From NCBI GenBank assembly GCA_965248155.1, contig CBDFIO010000001.1, forward strand, positions 1,816,350 to 1,880,349: a stretch of DNA of 64,000 nucleotides, written 5' to 3'. Position 1 is the first letter of the stretch. The number at the start of each line of letters is the position of its first letter. The position numbers were made by a program, and so were the translations under genes. This document shows, piece by piece, positions 1 through 9,569 of the stretch. Below the pieces are notes generated by a model. That model was given only the letters and a program-made list of their open reading frames with translations. It was not told the origin of the DNA and did no database searches. Source of the DNA: RFSX01 sp965248155 (GTDB lineage Bacteria > Bacteroidota > Bacteroidia > Chitinophagales > Saprospiraceae).

Positions 1-596
1 GTGCACCTGCAGCAATCGTTGTTGCAAAGATAATGTATCCAGAAACCGAAATATCAAATACGAAAGGAACATTATCTGTAAATGTAGAAAAGACAGCAGA
101 TAATGCTATGGAAGCGCTTGGTGATGGAGCCACTGATGGCTTGAAACTGGCAGCCAATATTGGGGCCATGCTTATAGCTTTTGTAGCTATGGTCGCCATG
201 GTTGATTTCCTTTTGAGTTTTGCCAATACTTCTTTGGCTGATGTGTTCGGCGTTATTTTGAGACCATTAGCTTTTTGCATGGGTGCGCCATGGGAAGAAG
301 CTGGAATATTAGGAACTCTATTAGGTGAAAAGATCGTACTCACTGAATTGATAGCTTACAAAGATCTTAGTGAGATCAGAAAATTAGGTGAAATATCAGA
401 TCGAACAGCAATTATCGCAAGTTATGCACTTTGCGGTTTTGCGAACTTTGCATCAATAGGAATTCAGATGGGGGGAATAGGAGGAATTGCTCCTTCCAGG
501 AAAAAGGACATTTCCAATTTGGCATTAAAGGCTATGGTAGGTGGAGCCTTGGCTTCATGGATTACCGCCTCTTTCGCAGGTATATTAATTACATAA
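1..596 (+). CDS. nupC: Concentrative nucleoside transporter, C-terminal part (cut by window start)
   Basis: The reading frame is open from base 3 and the gene begins before the window. The visible ~198 residues resemble the C-terminal gate domain of CNT/NupC sodium- or proton-coupled nucleoside permeases of the inner membrane. Family-like features are a long hydrophobic segment (GAMLIAFVAMVAMVDFLL), the helix-turn region ending in ELIAYKDL, and the glycine-rich CGFANFASIGIQMGGIGG motif followed by a final hydrophobic helix. It ends with TAA at 594-596. The internal ATG at 33 is not the start, because the frame continues upstream through conserved hydrophobic sequence. The next feature downstream is a long tandem repeat, not a gene. 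Family assignment is firm; substrate specificity cannot be read. Confidence 0.88.
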   Translation, partial: APAAIVVAKIMYPETEISNTKGTLSVNVEKTADNAMEALGDGATDGLKLAANIGAMLIAFVAMVAMVDFLLSFANTSLADVFGVILRPLAFCMGAPWEEAGILGTLLGEKIVLTELIAYKDLSEIRKLGEISDRTAIIASYALCGFANFASIGIQMGGIGGIAPSRKKDISNLALKAMVGGALASWITASFAGILIT

Positions 597-713
597 GTCA
601 GAATATACATACGCCCATTGTTCTGATTTTATCTCGTACTTATATCGTGCTATTTGGCTCAAGTCGAATAGAGTATGAAAGCATCTTCACTTTTAAATAA
701 ATCATAATATTCA

Positions 714-1370
714 AATCTTAATTATTCAATCTTAATTATTCAATCTTAATTATTCAATCTTAATTATTCAATCTTAATTATTCAATCTTAATTATTCAAT
801 CTTAATTATTCAATCTTAATTATTCAATCTTAATTATTCAATCTTAATTATTCAATCTTAATTATTCAATCTTAATTATTCAATCTTAATTATTCAATCT
901 TAATTATTCAATCTTAATTATTCAATCTTAATTATTCAATCTTAATTATTCAATCTTAATTATTCAATCTTAATTATTCAATCTTAATTATTCAATCTTA
1001 ATTATTCAATCTTAATTATTCAATCTTAATTATTCAATCTTAATTATTCAATCTTAATTATTCAATCTTAATTATTCAATCTTAATTATTCAATCTTAAT
1101 TATTCAATCTTAATTATTCAATCTTAATTATTCAATCTTAATTATTCAATCTTAATTATTCAATCTTAATTATTCAATCTTAATTATTCAATCTTAATTA
1201 TTCAATCTTAATTATTCAATCTTAATTATTCAATCTTAATTATTCAATCTTAATTATTCAATCTTAATTATTCAATCTTAATTATTCAATCTTAATTATT
1301 CAATCTTAATTATTCAATCTTAATTATTCAATCTTAATTATTCAATCTTAATTATTCAATCTTAATTATT
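714..1370. repeat. Perfect 14-bp tandem array, about 47 copies
   Basis: A uniform array with unit ATTCAATCTTAATT (14 bp) runs without a visible mismatch for 657 bp (46.9 units). The first unit edge is blurred by an extra A (base 713). The last unit ends at 1370, five bases before the -7 box of purL. The unit is 86% A+T and carries TTAATTA. It encodes no sustained ORF of interest and has no spacers, so it is not a CRISPR array. The absence of any sequence drift implies recent expansion or ongoing homogenisation by slippage. Confidence 0.98.
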
Positions 1371-1374
1371 AGTA

Positions 1375-1382
1375 TATCTTTG
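1375..1382 (+). promoter_or_regulatory. Bacteroidota -7 box (TATCTTTG) of purL
   Basis: TATCTTTG matches the Bacteroidota sigma-A -7 consensus TAnnTTTG exactly. It lies 38 bases before the purL ATG. The -33 region would fall inside the last copies of the 14-bp tandem array, where no clear TTG element is seen. Confidence 0.7.
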
Positions 1383-1420
1383 CATTTTAAAAAATTATAT
1401 ATATAAATACTTATAATATA

Positions 1421-3652
1421 ATGTCTCCGGATCTTCAATCAACAACGTTAGAAACAGCAAAACAACTAGGATTATCTGAAGATGAATATCAGAAGATAAA
1501 TGATATTCTAGGAAGGAATCCCAATTTCACTGAATTGAGCATTTATTCAGTGATGTGGTCTGAACACTGTTCCTATAAAAATTCAATAAAATATCTCAAA
1601 ACCTTACCTCGAACAGGAGAGCGACTTTTGGTTGAAGCTGGTGAAGAAAATGCCGGTCTCGTAGATATCGGCGAAGGTCTGGCTTGCGCTTTTAAAATAG
1701 AATCTCATAATCATCCTTCCGCAATTGAACCTTATCAAGGGGCAGCGACTGGAGTAGGTGGAATACACAGAGATATATTCACTATGGGAGCTCGTCCGAT
1801 TGCTGCATTAAACTCTTTAAGATTTGGAGGATTAGAGCGATCACATACTCAACATCTTGTACAAGGAGTAGTCAGAGGAATTAGTGATTATGGAAATTGT
1901 CTCGGTGTTCCAACGGTAGGAGGTGAAGTATACTTTGAAGATTGCTACAATCAGAATATTCTTGTAAATGCAATGAGTGTTGGTATAGTCAAAGTAGGTG
2001 AAACAGTTTCAGCTATAGCAGATGGGCCGGGCAATCCTGTTTTCATTGTTGGATCTGCAACGGGTAAAGACGGTATTCATGGAGCTACATTTGCTTCTGC
2101 AGATTTGACAGAAGATTCTGCTGAAGACCTACCTGCAGTTCAAGTAGGCGATCCTTTCCAGGAAAAATTACTATTAGAAGCATCCTTGGAAGCCATCCAA
2201 ACCGGAGCTATGGTAGGTATGCAAGACATGGGTGCTGCCGGTATATGTTGTTCATCATCAGAAATGAGCGCCAAATCAGGTACGGGAATGCGTATTGATT
2301 TAGACAAAGTTCCCACACGACAAGCGAATATGACCGCTTTTGAAATCCTACTTTCAGAAAGTCAGGAAAGAATGTTGATTATTGGTAAAAAAGGTCGTGA
2401 AGATGAACTCGAAACTGTTTTTGACAAATGGGATCTGGAATGTCAAATTATTGGAGAAGTCACTGATACCGGCTATTTAGAATTTTATAAAAGCGGAGAA
2501 ATAGTTGCGCACATTCCTTCTGAAACACTTGTTTTAGGAGGAGGGGCACCGGTATATAACAGAGAATATACTGAACCCGCTTATCTGGAAAAGATCAAAA
2601 ATTTTAAAATAGCAGACATTGCGGTACCGGACGATTTAAAGTCTGTTGCTGAATTTGTATGTACACTTCCAACTGTTGCATCTAAAAGGTGGATTTATGA
2701 GCAGTACGATTCAATGGTAAGAACCAATACAGTAAACACTAATGATCCCGCAGATGCAAATGTGGTCAGACTGAAGAAAAGTGATAAATCTTTAGTGGTT
2801 ACTACAGACTGCAATTCATCTTATGTCTTTGCAGACCCATATAAAGGAACCATGATAGCTGTTTCTGAAGCCGCCAGAAATATTGCCTGTACAGGTGGTA
2901 AAGGTGTAGCTATTACCAATTGTCTTAATTTTGGAAATCCTTATAATCCAGAAGTTTACTGGCAATTTGTAAATGCTATTAAAGGGATGGGTGAGGCTTG
3001 TATTAAATTTGACACTCCCGTTACAGGAGGAAATGTGAGTTTTTATAATCAAACTGTAGATAAGAACGGCAATGTCCCTGTATACCCTACTCCAACTATT
3101 GGAATGCTAGGCATTATTGACAACATTGATCATTTTTCTACACTTTCTTTTGCAAATGAAGGAGATCTGATTATCATGTTAGGAGACCATCAAAACGATA
3201 TCAGTCAATCACAATATCTGAGACAATATCACAAAACTGAATATTCACCAAGTCCATATTTTGATCTTGATTCTGAGTTTGATCTTCATGATAAAATTCG
3301 ACAATTAATACAGTCTGGAATTTGTAGTTCTGTCCATGATATAAGTGAAGGAGGTCTTTGGGTAAATCTTATAGAATCAAGTTTCAAAAATAATCTAGGA
3401 TTTAAAATTGATTATAAAGAAGACTTTAGAAAAGATGCTTTTCTCTTCGGAGAAGCTCAGGGACGTGCTGTAATAAGCATAAACCCGTCAGATATTGAAA
3501 AAATGAATGAAATTTTAGCTTCTGAAGTAAACTCAAATGCGCTTGGAACCGTTACTAATGGAGAAATAAATGTTTCTGGTAATTCATGGGGAAATATTCA
3601 GGACTGGAAAAAGAAATATAATAATGCAATTCCCAATTTTTTTGAAAATTAA
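1421..3652 (+). CDS. purL: Phosphoribosylformylglycinamidine synthase subunit PurL
   Basis: This is the 743-residue small-type PurL, the ATP-dependent synthetase subunit that converts FGAR to FGAM in purine biosynthesis and normally works with separate PurQ and PurS (not in this window). The length matches the Bacillus-type subunit. Diagnostic motifs are MWSEHCSYKNS near residue 45, the nucleotide/Mg region ESHNHPSAIEPYQGAATGVGG near 90-110, GVPTVGGEVYF near 160, GMQDMGAAGI near 270, and the second-half repeats GGNVSFYN and SVHDISEGGL. The start follows an AT-rich leader and a -7 box at 1375. The 14-bp tandem array lies immediately upstream of that promoter. The gene is intact. Confidence 0.97.
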   Translation: MSPDLQSTTLETAKQLGLSEDEYQKINDILGRNPNFTELSIYSVMWSEHCSYKNSIKYLKTLPRTGERLLVEAGEENAGLVDIGEGLACAFKIESHNHPSAIEPYQGAATGVGGIHRDIFTMGARPIAALNSLRFGGLERSHTQHLVQGVVRGISDYGNCLGVPTVGGEVYFEDCYNQNILVNAMSVGIVKVGETVSAIADGPGNPVFIVGSATGKDGIHGATFASADLTEDSAEDLPAVQVGDPFQEKLLLEASLEAIQTGAMVGMQDMGAAGICCSSSEMSAKSGTGMRIDLDKVPTRQANMTAFEILLSESQERMLIIGKKGREDELETVFDKWDLECQIIGEVTDTGYLEFYKSGEIVAHIPSETLVLGGGAPVYNREYTEPAYLEKIKNFKIADIAVPDDLKSVAEFVCTLPTVASKRWIYEQYDSMVRTNTVNTNDPADANVVRLKKSDKSLVVTTDCNSSYVFADPYKGTMIAVSEAARNIACTGGKGVAITNCLNFGNPYNPEVYWQFVNAIKGMGEACIKFDTPVTGGNVSFYNQTVDKNGNVPVYPTPTIGMLGIIDNIDHFSTLSFANEGDLIIMLGDHQNDISQSQYLRQYHKTEYSPSPYFDLDSEFDLHDKIRQLIQSGICSSVHDISEGGLWVNLIESSFKNNLGFKIDYKEDFRKDAFLFGEAQGRAVISINPSDIEKMNEILASEVNSNALGTVTNGEINVSGNSWGNIQDWKKKYNNAIPNFFEN

Positions 3653-3662
3653 ATACTCAGCT

Positions 3663-4769
3663 ATGAAAATAAGATTATATCTATTCTTATTACTAAGTGC
3701 TTTTATTGCCACTAATTGTTCATCACCTGCAGAAGGATTAACGATCTCAGGCAAAGTTGAAAATGCAAAAGATTTAAGTGCATATCTTGATCATAAAAGT
3801 CTTGATAATGCAATACAGCCAAAAGCGAACACTGTTATTAAGTCTAATGGAAGCTTCTCTTTTAATTTTCCGGAAGGTTTACCAGCTGGTGTATATAGAG
3901 TTAGAATTGGAACAAAAAGTGCTGATTTGGTTCTTAATGGAAAAGAATCCAATATTAAAATCAATGGTGACATCAACAAGTTCCAAAATTACGACTACTC
4001 AATAAGTGGATCTGAAATGTCTGAAGTTTTCAGACAGAATATTGTTGGAATAATCAACAAAACTCAGACCATTGCAGAGTTGACTAATTTCATGAAAAGT
4101 GATATAGATCCATTATTGGCTCTAACATTTTCTTTGACAGTCGCTCCTGCTAATCCGGCGAATTACGCCAATTATGAATATGTTGCTCAAAAAATGAAAG
4201 CCGCATATCCGAATGAGGGTATTACTGAACAATATGCCAGCTTCTCTTCGAACATGACGAAGCAGTGGAAAATGCAGCAATCTAAATATAAAGTTCAATT
4301 AGGACAACCTGCTCCAGATATTTCACTTGCTGATGTTAATGGTAAAACAAGAAAACTATCTGACTTAAGAGGTAATGTCGTTCTTATCGACTTTTGGGCA
4401 AGTTGGTGTGGCCCTTGCAGAAGAGCCAATCCACATGTTGTCGAAACTTATCATAAGTATAAAGATCAAGGATTTACAGTCTATAGTGTTTCATTAGATG
4501 GTTTGGATTCTCGTACTAAAAGTAGATTCCCTGCTGATCAATTAGATGATCAAATGGCAAAGCAAAAGCAAAGATGGCTTGATGCAATTGCTAAAGATCA
4601 ATTGGTTTGGGAAAGTCATGTTAGTGACTTGAAAAAATGGGATTCCGCTGGAGCTGCCGCTTATGGAGTCAGAAGTATGCCGACTACCTTTTTGATAGAT
4701 CGTAACGGAAATATTGCAGCGTTAAACCCAAGAAATAACCTTGAACAAGAGATCAAAAAATTGATCTAG
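3663..4769 (+). CDS. TlpA/ResA-like thiol-disulfide oxidoreductase lipoprotein
   Basis: This 368-residue protein starts at the ATG at 3663, giving a lipoprotein signal MKIRLYLFLLLSAFIATNC with the lipobox cysteine at 19; longer upstream frames overlap purL and lack a signal. The N-terminal half (about 25-130) resembles the DUF4369 domain common in Bacteroidota thioredoxin lipoproteins. The C-terminal half (about 210-368) is an AhpC/TSA-Redoxin fold with the redox motif WASWCGPCRR and the cis-proline region SMPTTFLID. It probably reduces or isomerises periplasmic or cell-surface disulfides. It lies 10 bases after purL and may be co-transcribed. Its stop overlaps the convergent methyltransferase gene by four bases. 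Confidence 0.9.
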   Translation: MKIRLYLFLLLSAFIATNCSSPAEGLTISGKVENAKDLSAYLDHKSLDNAIQPKANTVIKSNGSFSFNFPEGLPAGVYRVRIGTKSADLVLNGKESNIKINGDINKFQNYDYSISGSEMSEVFRQNIVGIINKTQTIAELTNFMKSDIDPLLALTFSLTVAPANPANYANYEYVAQKMKAAYPNEGITEQYASFSSNMTKQWKMQQSKYKVQLGQPAPDISLADVNGKTRKLSDLRGNVVLIDFWASWCGPCRRANPHVVETYHKYKDQGFTVYSVSLDGLDSRTKSRFPADQLDDQMAKQKQRWLDAIAKDQLVWESHVSDLKKWDSAGAAAYGVRSMPTTFLIDRNGNIAALNPRNNLEQEIKKLI

Positions 4770-5515
4770 GAAAAAAGTAATTGGTGGCATGCTATTCCGC
4801 ATGCTACCGATGCATTTAATGATTCAGCTCCTCCTTTTCCGGGAAGCGTCATAATAAAATTCGATTTATCTATAATTGATTTACGAATACCTCGAGATTC
4901 ATTACCCACAACAATTAAGTTTGATTCTTTAAGATTTACAGAATTCAAGGGATCACCCCCTAATGCCAGGGCTATTATATTTCTAAATCTATTTTTAATG
5001 GATTCAAATTCACAGCTAAGAAATTCTACTCTGTTATGAGAACCCATAGATGCTTGCACTACTTTAGGATTGTAATAATCTACACATTCAGGGCTTGAAA
5101 TCAGGTATTTGATTCCATACCAATCCGCAATTCTAATCATCGTACCCATGTTTCCGGGATCTCTTATGTTATCAAGATAAAGTGCCCAATTTTTATCCTC
5201 AGAATTAACATCCTCAGGATTAATATTTTCAGGTATATGACAAACTATTAAAATTTTGTTAGCATGCTTGAGCAATGAAATAGAATCAAGTTCTTTATCT
5301 TTACATATAATAGTCTTCCCTGAGTCAGGTTCAATTAGAGCCTTGTTAGAATAATACCAGTTTTCATTGCAAAAAATATGGTCAATTGTATATTTTGACT
5401 GCTTTAGGTATTCATCACAAATTTTTGGACCTTCAGCAATGAAATTATTATACTTTTGCCTGAATTTTAATTGGTGAAGAGATTTTACTTTTTTCTTTAA
5501 TTGATTAGTGATCAT
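4766..5515 (-). CDS. TrmH/SpoU-family RNA 2'-O-methyltransferase
   Basis: This 249-residue SPOUT methyltransferase probably acts on the ribose 2'-OH of rRNA or tRNA using SAM. The N-terminal ~75 residues form the substrate-binding domain (KFRQKYNNFIAEGPK). The C-terminal knot carries motif 1 (LDNIRDPGNMGTMIRIADW), motif 2 (IVVGNESRGI) and motif 3 (LPGKGGAESLNASVACGI). The length fits the RlmB/TrmH group. The ATG at 5515-5513 overlaps the 5' end of the divergent tamL-like gene, and the 3' end overlaps the TlpA-like gene by four bases, so the locus is tightly packed. Exact target nucleotide unknown. Confidence 0.9.
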   Translation of the reverse strand: MITNQLKKKVKSLHQLKFRQKYNNFIAEGPKICDEYLKQSKYTIDHIFCNENWYYSNKALIEPDSGKTIICKDKELDSISLLKHANKILIVCHIPENINPEDVNSEDKNWALYLDNIRDPGNMGTMIRIADWYGIKYLISSPECVDYYNPKVVQASMGSHNRVEFLSCEFESIKNRFRNIIALALGGDPLNSVNLKESNLIVVGNESRGIRKSIIDKSNFIMTLPGKGGAESLNASVACGIACHQLLFS

Positions 5516-7900
5516 CGTTTGAATAAGACCTTAATAAAAATTCTAAACCCGGTTTCTTGCCATTACTTTTTGGTAGCTCTTTTTCTTATTACAATAACGC
5601 TACCATCCTGTAATACTACAAAATTCCTCAAAGACGATGAATTATTACTTAATCATATAGATACTCAGATTAAGTCTAATGTAAAAGTCGAAAATTCCAG
5701 CGATTTAAAATCAGAATTAGAACAATTCTATCTTCAACAACCTAATGGTAAATTTCTCTTTGTACCTCGTGAATGGTATTGGTTTAGAAATCAAGACCCA
5801 GGTGATACCACCTGGATTAAAAAATGGTCAAAAAATTCATTAGGTGAGGAAGCTGCAATCCTCGATCGTTCGAAAGTAGAAGAGACAAGATCCAGTATGC
5901 AGAATTACCTTCAGAACAAAAAAGGATTTTATGGAGCCACAGTGGAAGATGAAATTAAAATAAATGGAAAACTAGCTACACTTTATTATTCTGTTAACCC
6001 GGGAATCAGGTATACAATTCACTCTCTTCATTACATGGCCATTGACAGCAGCCTGACAGAACTCACTAAGAAGTTAGCTGATCAAAGTTCGCTTTCGGTT
6101 GGAGATCCTATTGATGCCCTTGCGTTTGATATAGAAAAGCAAAGAATTGTTTCAGAACTTCAAAATCTAGGTTATGCAGATTTCAATTTTAATTATATAG
6201 ATATCAAAGGTGATAGTACAGATTTAAAAAACAGCATAGATATATTTTTTGAAATCTTACCCTTTAATGACAATCAGGCACATAAAAAATTCAGAGTCGG
6301 AGAATTAAAGGTATATACAGATTATCATCAATTTCAGAAAACAGAAGATCTTAAAACTGATACTTTATTGGGTAGTGAATATTTTCGGGAATCAGAAACT
6401 TTTATTGTTAAACCACCTGTCATTGATCGAAAAATATTTCTAAAGAACCATGAAATATATAAGGGAGAGAACTATAGCAAAACGATCAGGAAACTGTTTG
6501 GTCTCGGGACTTACAAATTCGTAAAAGTAACTCCGCATATATCCCCTTTAGCAGATACAATTATTGATTACAGCATATATCTTACTCCACAACAAAACAA
6601 ATGGATATTTGATCTAGGTACGGATATATTCTTTTCCAATATTTCAAGAGTCGATCAAAACCTTGTAGGATTTGCATTTGGAACCGGACTTCAAAACAGA
6701 AATACTTTTAAAGGCTCAGAACGTTACAAATTCAGTTTTGAGACTGGAGTTGAATTTAAGGCGGGTACCCCTATCGAAACAAATACCTTCTCATTAGGTA
6801 TCAATAATTCATTAGATATTCCAAAAATATCAAAACCTCTTAATACTGTCTTGTTCTTTAATAAACTAGGAATCATTAATGACAAGGCGATGAAAGTTCT
6901 AAACGATGAAGGTAAAACAACAACAAGTCTTGGATACAACTTCCTGGACATCCTGGATAATTACAAAATTTCTTCCTTCAATATCAGCTATGGATATGAT
7001 TTTAAACCTACCAAAAAACACAGAATTGTATTTAATCAGATTGGATTTAATTTAACTGAATATACTGTTAGGGATAGCTTCAAACAAATCCTAATGACTA
7101 ACCCATTGCAGGAAAGAAGGTTTAAAACTTCATTCTTTTCAGGACTCTTATTTAATGATTTGACTTATTACTTTCAAACTGATAATGGACCCAATAGATC
7201 TAATTATGCCTTTATCAGTAACCTTGAGATATCTGGTTTGGAAGTATTCCTTTCTAATAAAATCTATAATGGCATATCAGGTAAAACAGATGTCTGGAGA
7301 ATTAATGATAATGTAGGATTTGATAAGCATATCAAATTTAGTGTGGATGGAAGGTGGAACAGAAGGCTGATTAAGAATTCAAGATTAGCAGCCAGATTCA
7401 AAATTGGTATTGCCGCTCCATATGGAGAGGACGATGGTGGAGTGTCCTTCATCAAGCAATTATTAGTTGGAGGTCCAAATAGCATTCGTGCATGGAGACC
7501 GATGCAATTAGGGCCGGGAGCCTTTATTTACCAGACAAGTGACGAAGATCCGATATATTTCCAGCGGGGTGATTTGTCCTTGGAATTCAGTCTTGAATAT
7601 CGTTTCGATTTATTTTGGCTTCTCGAGGGAGCCCTATTCTTCGATGGGGGAAATATATGGACATTAAAAGAAGATATTGAAAGACCGAATGCTAAGTTTG
7701 ATTCCAAATTCTATGAACAGATTGCCCTTGGTTATGGATATGGATTAAGGTGGGATTTCTCCTATTTTATTATTCGATTTGATTTTGGATTTAAATTACA
7801 TTCCCCTTTCCTAGATCCAACTCAGAATTCTCATTGGCTTCCAATTAAAGGGCAAAAAATATTTGGAAATCCAAATGTAGCTATCAACTACCCTTTCTAG
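5501..7900 (+). CDS. TamL-like BamA/TamA-family outer-membrane assembly protein
   Basis: This protein of about 799 residues has a hydrophobic signal and a putative lipobox cysteine (FLITITLPSCNTTKFLKDDE), POTRA-like segments over roughly residues 45-350, and a C-terminal Omp85 barrel. The barrel shows the conserved VGGPNSIRAWRPMQLG loop near 660 and ends in the beta-signal-like VAINYPF with a terminal phenylalanine. Bacteroidota encode lipidated TamA homologues (TamL) needed for outer-membrane protein assembly with TamB; this gene fits that class. The start is uncertain: no ATG exists before the signal, so TTG at 5501 or 5519 must be used, overlapping the divergent methyltransferase start. 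tamB is not seen in the window. Confidence 0.87.
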   Translation: MISDHRLNKTLIKILNPVSCHYFLVALFLITITLPSCNTTKFLKDDELLLNHIDTQIKSNVKVENSSDLKSELEQFYLQQPNGKFLFVPREWYWFRNQDPGDTTWIKKWSKNSLGEEAAILDRSKVEETRSSMQNYLQNKKGFYGATVEDEIKINGKLATLYYSVNPGIRYTIHSLHYMAIDSSLTELTKKLADQSSLSVGDPIDALAFDIEKQRIVSELQNLGYADFNFNYIDIKGDSTDLKNSIDIFFEILPFNDNQAHKKFRVGELKVYTDYHQFQKTEDLKTDTLLGSEYFRESETFIVKPPVIDRKIFLKNHEIYKGENYSKTIRKLFGLGTYKFVKVTPHISPLADTIIDYSIYLTPQQNKWIFDLGTDIFFSNISRVDQNLVGFAFGTGLQNRNTFKGSERYKFSFETGVEFKAGTPIETNTFSLGINNSLDIPKISKPLNTVLFFNKLGIINDKAMKVLNDEGKTTTSLGYNFLDILDNYKISSFNISYGYDFKPTKKHRIVFNQIGFNLTEYTVRDSFKQILMTNPLQERRFKTSFFSGLLFNDLTYYFQTDNGPNRSNYAFISNLEISGLEVFLSNKIYNGISGKTDVWRINDNVGFDKHIKFSVDGRWNRRLIKNSRLAARFKIGIAAPYGEDDGGVSFIKQLLVGGPNSIRAWRPMQLGPGAFIYQTSDEDPIYFQRGDLSLEFSLEYRFDLFWLLEGALFFDGGNIWTLKEDIERPNAKFDSKFYEQIALGYGYGLRWDFSYFIIRFDFGFKLHSPFLDPTQNSHWLPIKGQKIFGNPNVAINYPF

Positions 7901-7914
7901 TAATTAATAACATC

Positions 7915-8559
7915 CTATATATTTTTTCTTCCGTACTTACTACAAATAAGACAGACTTCAGGGAAATGTCTCTTAGCTGGACAATGCTCTCTGCCAAAAA
8001 ATATTATTTGCAAATGAAGTTTATTCCATGAAGATTCAGGAAATAACCTTTTAAGATCTTTTTCAGTTTGAACCACATTCTTGCCAATACTCAATCCCCA
8101 TCTCCATGCCAAGCGATGAATATGTGTATCAACCGGAAATGCAGGGACACCAAATGCCTGAGACATAACTACTGAAGCTGTTTTATGACCTACGCCCGGA
8201 AGTGCTTCAAGGTCTTCAAAATTATCAGGTACCTGACCATTATGTTTTTCAATCAATATTTCAGATAAACGATGAATCGCTTTTGATTTCTGGGGACTCA
8301 AGCCACATGGTCTGATAATCGCTTTTATTTCTTCAACTGATAAGTTTACCATATCATATGGATTGTCAGCTTCCAAAAACAATAGCGGAGTAATCTCGTT
8401 AACTTTCTTATCTGTGCACTGTGCGGAAAGAAGAACTGCTATCAGCAGTGTATAATGACTATGATGATCTAATGGTATTGGTGTTTCCTGATACAAATCA
8501 TTCAAAATATTCTGAATTGCTTTTACTTTTTCAGCCTTGCTTATTCGCCCTTTTGTCAT
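7915..8559 (-). CDS. nth: Endonuclease III (DNA glycosylase/AP lyase)
   Basis: This 214-residue HhH-GPD glycosylase excises oxidised pyrimidines and cleaves AP sites. The helix-hairpin-helix LEALPGVGHKTASVV holds the catalytic lysine, and FPVDTHIHRLAWR holds the catalytic aspartate. The ATG at 8559 is chosen because its ATGA overlaps the stop of the acyl-CoA reductase gene (translational coupling); an upstream extension to 8637 would run inside that gene. Oddity: the C-terminal iron-sulfur motif is non-canonical, with cysteines spaced C-X9-C-X2-C and no fourth cysteine, against C-X6-C-X2-C-X5-C in the classic enzyme. Confidence 0.93.
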   Translation of the reverse strand: MTKGRISKAEKVKAIQNILNDLYQETPIPLDHHSHYTLLIAVLLSAQCTDKKVNEITPLLFLEADNPYDMVNLSVEEIKAIIRPCGLSPQKSKAIHRLSEILIEKHNGQVPDNFEDLEALPGVGHKTASVVMSQAFGVPAFPVDTHIHRLAWRWGLSIGKNVVQTEKDLKRLFPESSWNKLHLQIIFFGREHCPAKRHFPEVCLICSKYGRKNI

Positions 8560-9569
8560 AGTCTTAATAAAAAGTCCAAAGTATCTACCCCATCGGCATA
8601 TTGAGATATTAAAGGATTTTGTGCATTTCCAAAACATACTGTTTCTATACCGTCAAGCTTCTCATCAGATACCACACATTGAATCATTTCTTTCTTATTT
8701 AAAAGTTCATTCTCGAGTTCTGATCTGTCATTGTAAAACTCATAATGAACAGATGCGATTCTGGAAGCAATATTAGTGTCAGGCTTTAAAATTATGATGT
8801 TATTGGTATAATACTCTTCACTGTTCAACAAGTAAAGTGCATTATTATAATCAAAGTTATTCTTGTATTTGTTGTGATGGATCAAGTCATCATATTTTCT
8901 AAATGATTCGAAAAGTCTATGCATTTCAAATCCTGCTTCGAGATACAGTTTGGATACATTTCTACAACCAAGACCGAAATAGCTAAAAACATCATCTGCC
9001 AGTAATTTCAGATCTTCATTGCTGACCTTATTAGATACTATAGCTATTCCATTGCGGTTCATTCTAATAATACTAGCGACATCCTTAAAATATCTGTGAA
9101 AGTATCTGGCAGAATTATTGGAGCCTGTAGCGATGACGCCATCATAATCTTTTAGTCTCTCTACAATTTCAAAATATTCCAAAGCATCTTGATCGTATTC
9201 GGTCATTAGTTCAATAAAGAATGGGATAAGAAGATTATCTTTTTCAGAGAGTTTAATTATTGATTTGTGCCCGCTAATAAATACAGATATAATATCATGA
9301 ATACCTACCATTGGGATATTTCCTGCAAGAACAAGGGCAACATTATTTTTTGAATCTTTGGTGATTTGGTATTTTGAAATCCAATTCGTCAATGTCTCCT
9401 TATTTAGATAATTATCAACGATTGACTTGATTGATTTAAGAATATTAGCTTCTGTAAACCATGGATTCGTGATTTCTGTTTTATCAATAATTTTCTTCCT
9501 TCGATCTGAATCTATAAGTAGAGACTCCCCTGCCCCATGCAAACAATCTATCCTACGTTCGATATCCAT
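8556..9569 (-). CDS. LuxC-family acyl-CoA reductase
   Basis: This 337-residue protein resembles the acyl-CoA reductase (LuxC) family widespread in Bacteroidota. It reduces fatty acyl thioesters to aldehydes with NAD(P)H. Visible motifs are ALVLAGNIPMVGIHD (about residues 80-95), DGVIATGSNNSARYFHRYF, and the catalytic-cysteine region YFGLGCRNVSKLYL. The start MDIERRIDCL at 9569 is preferred because TAATG joins it to the rluD stop; the longer start at 9608 adds 13 poorly matching residues. It lies in the coupled set rluD-luxC-nth. No luciferase or LuxD/E partner is present, so bioluminescence is not implied. The physiological substrate is unknown. Confidence 0.85.
   Translation of the reverse strand: MDIERRIDCLHGAGESLLIDSDRRKKIIDKTEITNPWFTEANILKSIKSIVDNYLNKETLTNWISKYQITKDSKNNVALVLAGNIPMVGIHDIISVFISGHKSIIKLSEKDNLLIPFFIELMTEYDQDALEYFEIVERLKDYDGVIATGSNNSARYFHRYFKDVASIIRMNRNGIAIVSNKVSNEDLKLLADDVFSYFGLGCRNVSKLYLEAGFEMHRLFESFRKYDDLIHHNKYKNNFDYNNALYLLNSEEYYTNNIIILKPDTNIASRIASVHYEFYNDRSELENELLNKKEMIQCVVSDEKLDGIETVCFGNAQNPLISQYADGVDTLDFLLRL

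Noticed and set aside
714..1370. CRISPR array
   Set aside because: The 14-bp units follow each other without spacers and there are no cas genes; it is a simple tandem repeat.
8556..9569. Bioluminescence (lux) operon
   Set aside because: Only a LuxC-family reductase is present; no luciferase, LuxD or LuxE genes are nearby, and this family is widespread in non-luminous Bacteroidota.
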